DNA from: Funneliformis mosseae
Lineage: Eukaryota > Glomeromycota > Glomeromycetes > Glomerales > Glomeraceae
Direction: 5' to 3'
DNA: 11,541 bases
NCBI GenBank assembly: GCA_910592005.1
Contig: CAJVPP010003473.1
Coordinates: 1-11,541 of the forward strand
Each line of letters begins with the position of its first letter. Position 1 is the first letter of the stretch. Made by a program: the position numbers and the translations under genes. The notes beneath the pieces were generated by a model that was not told the DNA's origin, searched no databases, and saw nothing but the letters and a program-made list of their open reading frames with translations. This document shows positions 8,254 through 11,541 of this stretch, one piece after another.

Positions 8254-8705
8254 ATGTCTTTAGAAGATTTCAAAAGTGATTTGATAAAAAGAATCTCCAA
8301 CAATCTTATCTCTACTATACCCTCTTATACAGATAACATAAAGCTGAAAAAGAAAATTGAAATAATTTATCGTATGCTAAGAAGAGCCTTAATCTTTAAG
8401 GATCGTATATTAATGATGATAAATGCCTTCTATCTTGAACAATTATTAGAAAAGAAACTTTTTTTCCAGCTCAACATACTTACTTTAAAGGCATAATTAC
8501 CAAATATTATTATACTGTATCAATACGAACCTATTTCATTTTTGAATTCCTAGGACCAGAACAGATTCAACATTCTTGATACCTAAGTCTTCTTAAAATA
8601 TGCTTAATGAAAAAGAAAAATTATCAATCTTTAAGGAAAGAAGCAATGTTGATTTGGTTCAGAGACCAAAATTTAGGGGAGGAAATTGAAACTGGCAGAA
8701 ATTGA
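8254..8705 (+). pseudogene. Extra third ORF of the retrotransposon (about 150 codons), function unknown, frameshifted
   Basis: An ATG opens a Lys/Ile/Leu-rich, helix-prone segment (MSLEDFKSDLIKRI, then LRRALIFKDRILMMINAFYL) in frame 1. A -1 shift in the A run near 8450-8457 leads into frame 3, where coding sense continues as PAQHTYFKGIITKYYY, RTYFIFEFLGPEQIQ and LRKEAMLIWFRDQNL. TGA at 8577 interrupts it, and TGA at 8703-8705 ends it 19 bases into the 3' LTR, so the polypurine tract is coding (LGEEIE). No signal peptide or clear membrane span was seen, which argues against an envelope protein. Coherent amino-acid sense on both sides of the shift is the main support. I do not recognise a named family. 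An accessory or structural protein of this gypsy lineage is possible. Confidence 0.6.
8675..8686 (+). other. Polypurine tract
   Basis: AGGGGAGGAAAT lies directly before the TG start of the 3' LTR, as expected for the plus-strand primer. It is one of the few G-rich runs in the element. Confidence 0.8.
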
Positions 8706-9158
8706 CAGACCAGTCATATATGATATATCTGCCAAATATGCCATATCTGCCAAAAAGAATATACATAATATTTATTATATTCCTATTATTTATATTTCTA
8801 TTATTATTTATATTATATTTAACATAATTAGCATATCTGTTAACTCTGTTATTATTGTTAGTAGTATCATATTTACCATAGATTTCTTGATTGTAATTTT
8901 TCTATATAAAGGGCATGAAAATGCCTTAAAAAAAGGACAGATTCCTATAAGTTCTTGACATTATATTCAATATACATTTAATAACAATAATAAACATTCT
9001 TAACATTTTTGCAAATATAAAACTTATAATTTATTCTTATTAACTAAATAAGCTTTCTAATAAATAGCATATCAAGTTGATTGGATTTAAGTCATAGCTA
9101 TTGACTCTTTGACTTCAAATCATAGTTAACTTATTCGACGGAAAGAGTAACGTTGACA
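8687..9158 (+). repeat. 3' LTR (472 bp)
   Basis: It begins TGAAACTGGCAG and ends CGTTGACA, keeping both the TG and CA ends; the 5' LTR has TA at its start. The last codons of the third ORF overlap its first 19 bases. TATATAAAG is at 8903-8911. A 90-residue open frame across it (8686-8958) is a by-product of AT-rich LTR sequence. Confidence 0.93.
8989..8994 (+). terminator. Putative polyadenylation signal in the 3' LTR
   Basis: AATAAA about 80 bp after the TATA box, conserved at 1818-1823 in the 5' LTR. It is a plausible signal for the element's transcript end, but AATAAA is common in DNA this AT-rich, and further copies occur downstream. Confidence 0.35.
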
Positions 9159-9444
9159 CTATTTAATAATTCTAATATAATAGAATTTTTATTATTTCTT
9201 TAATTAATTAATTTTTTACTATAATAAGGCTTATACTTTAATACAAATTACTAATTAAATTATATTTTACAAATATAATTATTTTATTAATAATTTATAA
9301 TAATGTTAAATTGATATAATTAATTTTGATATCATTAAATTAATTAACATTAAAATATAATAAGACTGATATATTTAGGTTCTTTTTTAGGTTATAATAA
9401 TAGATCTAATATAATAAAACTATTTAAATTTTAAATTTATATAA
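9159..9444. other. AT-rich intergenic stretch, no gene seen
   Basis: Almost pure A/T sequence between the two mobile elements. It contains a loose inverted repeat (AATGTTAA near 9302 and TTAACATT near 9346). No open frame with coding sense, RNA gene or element boundary was seen. Confidence 0.6.
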
Positions 9445-9458
9445 TAGTATTTCACAAA

Positions 9459-9645
9459 ATCAGATCAAATCAGATTTTATCCAAATTCAATCTGATCTGA
9501 TTTTCATTTTTCAGGATCCAAATTCAATCTGAATCTGACGGATCCGTTCAAATCCAGATCTGATCTGAATCCAACAGATCAAATCTTAAATCCAGATCTA
9601 ACAGATCAGTTTAAGTCCAAATCTGATCTGATCTAAATCTGAAAG
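9459..9645. repeat. Left GATCTG/CAGATC subterminal array
   Basis: Dense repetition of CAGATC, ATCTGA and AATCCA words, in both orientations because CAGATCTG is itself a palindrome. The same vocabulary fills 10881-11017 at the other end, but it is absent from the central array apart from single AGATCTGAAAA variants. Possible transposase-binding subterminal repeats. Confidence 0.65.
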
Positions 9646-9649
9646 TATT

Positions 9650-10880
9650 ATTGAAAAATGAATTTTCAGTTCTAAAAGAGATCTGAAAATGTTTCTTTTC
9701 AATGAAAGAAACCTTTTTGGCTCTAAAAGAGTTCCGAAAAGTCATTCCTTTTTATTGAAAGGAACCTTTTCAGCTCTAAAGAGTTCTGAAAAGTCATTTC
9801 TTTTCATTAAAAGAAACCTTTTCAGCTCTAAAAGAGTTCTAAAAAGTTGTTCCTTTTCAATGAAAGGAACTTTTCAGCTCTAAAAGAGATCCAAAAATTC
9901 GTTTTTTTTTAATGAAAGGAACTTTTCGGTTCTAAAAAAGTTTTGAAAGGTCATTCTTTTTCATTGAAAGGAACCTTTTCAGCTCTAAAAGAGTTCTAAA
10001 AATTTGTTCCTTTTCAATGAAAGGAACTTTTCGGTTCTATAAGAGTTCTGAAAATTTGTTTCTTTTCAATGAAAGAAAACAAATTTTTGGCTCTAGATGA
10101 GTTCTGAAAAGTTGTTCCTTTTCATTAAAAGGAACCTTTTTAGTTCTAAAAGAGTTCCAAAAAGTTGTTGCTTTTCATTGAAAGGAACCTTTTCAGCTCT
10201 AAAGAGTTTTGAAAAGTCATTCTTTTTTAATAAAAGGAAACAAATTTTTAGCTTAAAAGAAGTTTGAAAATTCATCCCTTTTCATTGAAAGAAACCTTTT
10301 CGGCTCTAAAAGAGTTCTGAAAAGTTATTCTTTTTCAATGAAAGAAACTTTTCAGCTCTAAAAAAGATCTGAAAATTCGTTTCTTTTCAATGAAAGGAAC
10401 TTTTTAGTTCTAAAAGAGTTCTGAAAAGTCATTCTTTTTCAATGAAAGGAAACAAATTTTTGGCTCAAAAGAAGTCTGAAAATTCGTCCCTTTTCATTGA
10501 AAGAAACCTTTTTGGCTCTAAAAGAGTTCCAAAAAGTCATTCCTTTTCATTGAAAGGAACTTTTTCAGCTCTAAAGAGTCGTTCCTTTTCATTGAAAGGA
10601 ACCTTTTTGGCTTTAAAAAAGTTCTGAAAAGTCATTCCTTTTCATTGAAAAGAACCTTTTCAGCTCTAAAGAGTTCTAAAAAGTCATTCTTTTTTATTGA
10701 AAGGAACCTTTTCGGCTCTTAAAATGTTCTGAAAATTCGTTCCTTTTCAATGAAGAAACTTTTCAGTTCTAAAAGAGTTCCAAAAATTCGTTTCTTTTCA
10801 ATGAAAAGAAACAAATTTTTGGCTCAAAAGAAGTCTAAAAATTCGTCTCTTTTTATTGAAAAAGAACTTTTCGGCTTTAA
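9650..10880. repeat. 53-bp tandem satellite of nested palindromes (about 24 units)
   Basis: Units begin A(A/T)TGAAA at about 9650, 9701, 9754, 9806, 9859, 9911, 9963, 10016, 10068, 10124, 10177, 10229, 10284, 10337, 10389, 10441, 10496, 10549, 10591, 10644, 10696, 10749, 10800 and 10855. Spacing is mostly 52-53 bp, with 55-56 bp in a variant and one 42-bp unit. Each unit holds two hairpins: TTCCTTTTCA-W-TGAAAGGAA, and TTTTCAG-CTCT-AAA-AGAG-TT-CTGAAAA. The array is thus nearly the same on both strands, and the short open frames on both strands here (FxLKGTFSALK-like peptides) are by-products. Confidence 0.85.
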
Positions 10881-11017
10881 TTCAGATCTGACAGATCAGA
10901 TTCGAATCCAATCTGAATCTGACAGATCAGATCTGAATCTGAATCCGAATCTGACAGATCTGATCTGATCTAAATTCGAATCTGAATTAGATCTAAATCT
11001 GACAGATCTGATCCAAA
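10881..11017. repeat. Right GATCTG/CAGATC subterminal array
   Basis: Repeats of TCTGACAGATC and GAATCTGAATC type, better preserved and with more CpG (TTCGAATC, TCCGAATC) than the left array. It ends at GATCCAAATTTG, just inside the right terminal repeat. Confidence 0.65.
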
Positions 11018-11033
11018 TTTGTGCAAAACACTA

Positions 11034-11464
11034 ATGTATAATATTTCTAGCAGAAATTATACTAAATTCAAAAATACTAAATTTTTCATTTTATTTTGAA
11101 ATGTGATATAAATTTATAAATTTTTAATATATTTATTAAGTAAATTTAATCTTTATACAATATTTATTTTATATATTATTTGTATTCTAGTAATATAAAT
11201 CTTATTTTATAAATCAGGTTGTTATAATTGAACCTTAAAAAATTAATAAATTATTTAAATTATTATTATTTTACTATTTATATAATTATTTATTTAATAA
11301 TTAATTATTTCATTATCTATTTATAAAAGTTAAAATACATTCAAATTAATAGATATATATGTAAATTAAAATTGATTCTACAAAAATAAATTAATTTTTT
11401 AATAATACAAAATTATAGTTATCATTTATTCATTATTTAATTAACTGTATATTACTGTATGCAG
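11034..11464. other. AT-rich intergenic stretch, no gene seen
   Basis: A/T simple-sequence DNA between the MITE-like element and the final LTR fragment. No coding frame, RNA gene or structured repeat was seen. Confidence 0.6.
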
Positions 11465-11541
11465 TGAAACCGGCAAAAATTGATGAACCTGTCAAATATG
11501 CCAAATATACCAGATCTGCCAGATCTGCCAAATCTGCTATA
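11465..11541 (+). mobile_element. Start of a second, related LTR (truncated by window edge)
   Basis: It begins TGAAACCGGCAAAAATTGA and follows the gypsy LTR start (TGAAACTGGCAGAAATTGA) through GTCA-ATATG, then diverges into CCAGATCTGCCAGATCTGCC, a 10-bp tandem echo of the LTR's own ATATCTGCC repeats. It supports TG as the true LTR terminus. No polypurine tract precedes it, so it is a 5' LTR or solo LTR of another copy or subfamily in the same orientation. Confidence 0.6.

Larger units (their letters stand above)
1515..9158 (+). mobile_element. Ty3/gypsy LTR retrotransposon, degenerate, full length (7.64 kb)
   Basis: The order is LTR - primer site - Gag - protease - RT - RNase H - Cys/His linker - integrase - extra ORF - polypurine tract - LTR. 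Integrase downstream of RNase H defines the Ty3/gypsy order; a KGPY motif lies in the integrase C-terminus and no chromodomain was seen. LTR boundaries come from where the two copies stop matching and from TG...CA ends; the 5' copy now starts TA. The flanks GTCAT (1510-1514) and CTATT (9159-9163) do not form a target duplication. Stops and about a dozen frameshifts make it non-autonomous. About 8% LTR divergence suggests an old insertion, although if deamination is the cause this cannot be used as a clock. Confidence 0.93.
9445..11033. mobile_element. Non-autonomous DNA transposon, hAT-like MITE (1.59 kb)
   Basis: The left end TAGTATTTCACAAAAT and the reverse complement of the right end, TAGTGTTTTGCACAAATT, form imperfect terminal inverted repeats. 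The flanking octamers TTATATAA (9437-9444) and ATGTATAA (11034-11041) match at 6 of 8 positions, as expected for an old 8-bp hAT target duplication, and TAGTG fits the YARNG terminal rule of hAT elements. Inside each end is a GATCTG-rich array, and between them a 53-bp tandem array. No transposase is encoded. The boundaries are inferred from these ends only, and the superfamily call is tentative. Confidence 0.5.

Noticed and set aside
8254..8705. Envelope gene (errantivirus-like) as identity of the third ORF
   Set aside because: Too short, with no signal peptide, cleavage site or transmembrane segment visible.
8686..8958. 90-residue hydrophobic open frame on the + strand across the 3' LTR
   Set aside because: It lies almost wholly in LTR sequence, is not preserved in the 5' LTR (no ATG, indel in the T run), and its Ile-rich composition is what AT-rich DNA gives by chance.
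9650..10880. CRISPR-like regular palindromic repeats
   Set aside because: There are no unique spacers: the whole 53-bp unit is repeated tandemly, in a eukaryotic transposon-rich context with no cas genes.
9689..10968. Several 60-70 residue open frames on both strands in the satellite (FxLKGTFSALK-like peptides)
   Set aside because: They arise from the 53-bp palindromic monomer read in any frame; similar peptides appear on both strands and lengths follow monomer variants.

Overview
The window is eukaryotic, very AT-rich and probably from an arbuscular mycorrhizal fungus (Glomeromycotina, Rhizophagus/Gigaspora-like). Three things suggest this: a 61-bp GT-AG intron splitting the end of a tyrosine-kinase-like domain of the type greatly expanded in these fungi (exon 2 opens with the subdomain XI motif CWDGEPDNRP), a decayed Ty3/gypsy element whose Gag and Pol resemble elements I associate with these genomes, and the overall base composition. 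The taxon is inferred from family resemblance, not measured.

Layout. (1) 1-886: 3' end of a protein-kinase gene whose C-terminal tail carries six full and one partial 20-residue leucine-rich repeats of the LPxLPxSL type. (2) 884-1060: degenerate 42-bp repeats, then AT-rich filler with two perfect inverted repeats up to 1514. (3) 1515-9158: a 7.64-kb Ty3/gypsy LTR retrotransposon in + orientation with LTRs of 473 and 472 bp, a candidate primer-binding site, Gag with a broken zinc knuckle, protease, reverse transcriptase, RNase H, a Cys/His-rich linker, integrase, an extra third ORF of about 150 codons, a polypurine tract and the 3' LTR. Every part is broken by stop codons and -1 frameshifts, so it is not autonomous. 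(4) 9445-11033: a 1.59-kb non-autonomous element that looks hAT-like (short terminal inverted repeats, imperfect 8-bp target duplication). It has GATCTG-rich subterminal arrays around about 24 copies of a 53-bp palindromic monomer. (5) 11465-11541: the start of another LTR, related to but diverged from the first family, cut by the window edge.

How the parts relate. The kinase/LRR gene is the only plausible functional host gene, and the transposon block lies downstream of it. The two gypsy LTRs differ at about 37 sites, of which about 36 are transitions split between both copies. Catalytic or metal-binding residues in the Gag knuckle, protease, reverse transcriptase and integrase are lost through changes that can each be read as one G-to-A transition. 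This suggests cytosine-deamination-type decay (RIP-like or methylation-driven). All frame changes I can trace in the element are -1, several in A or T runs, which fits either deletion-biased decay or homopolymer errors in a long-read assembly.

No tRNA, rRNA, CRISPR array or bacterial-style operon was seen.
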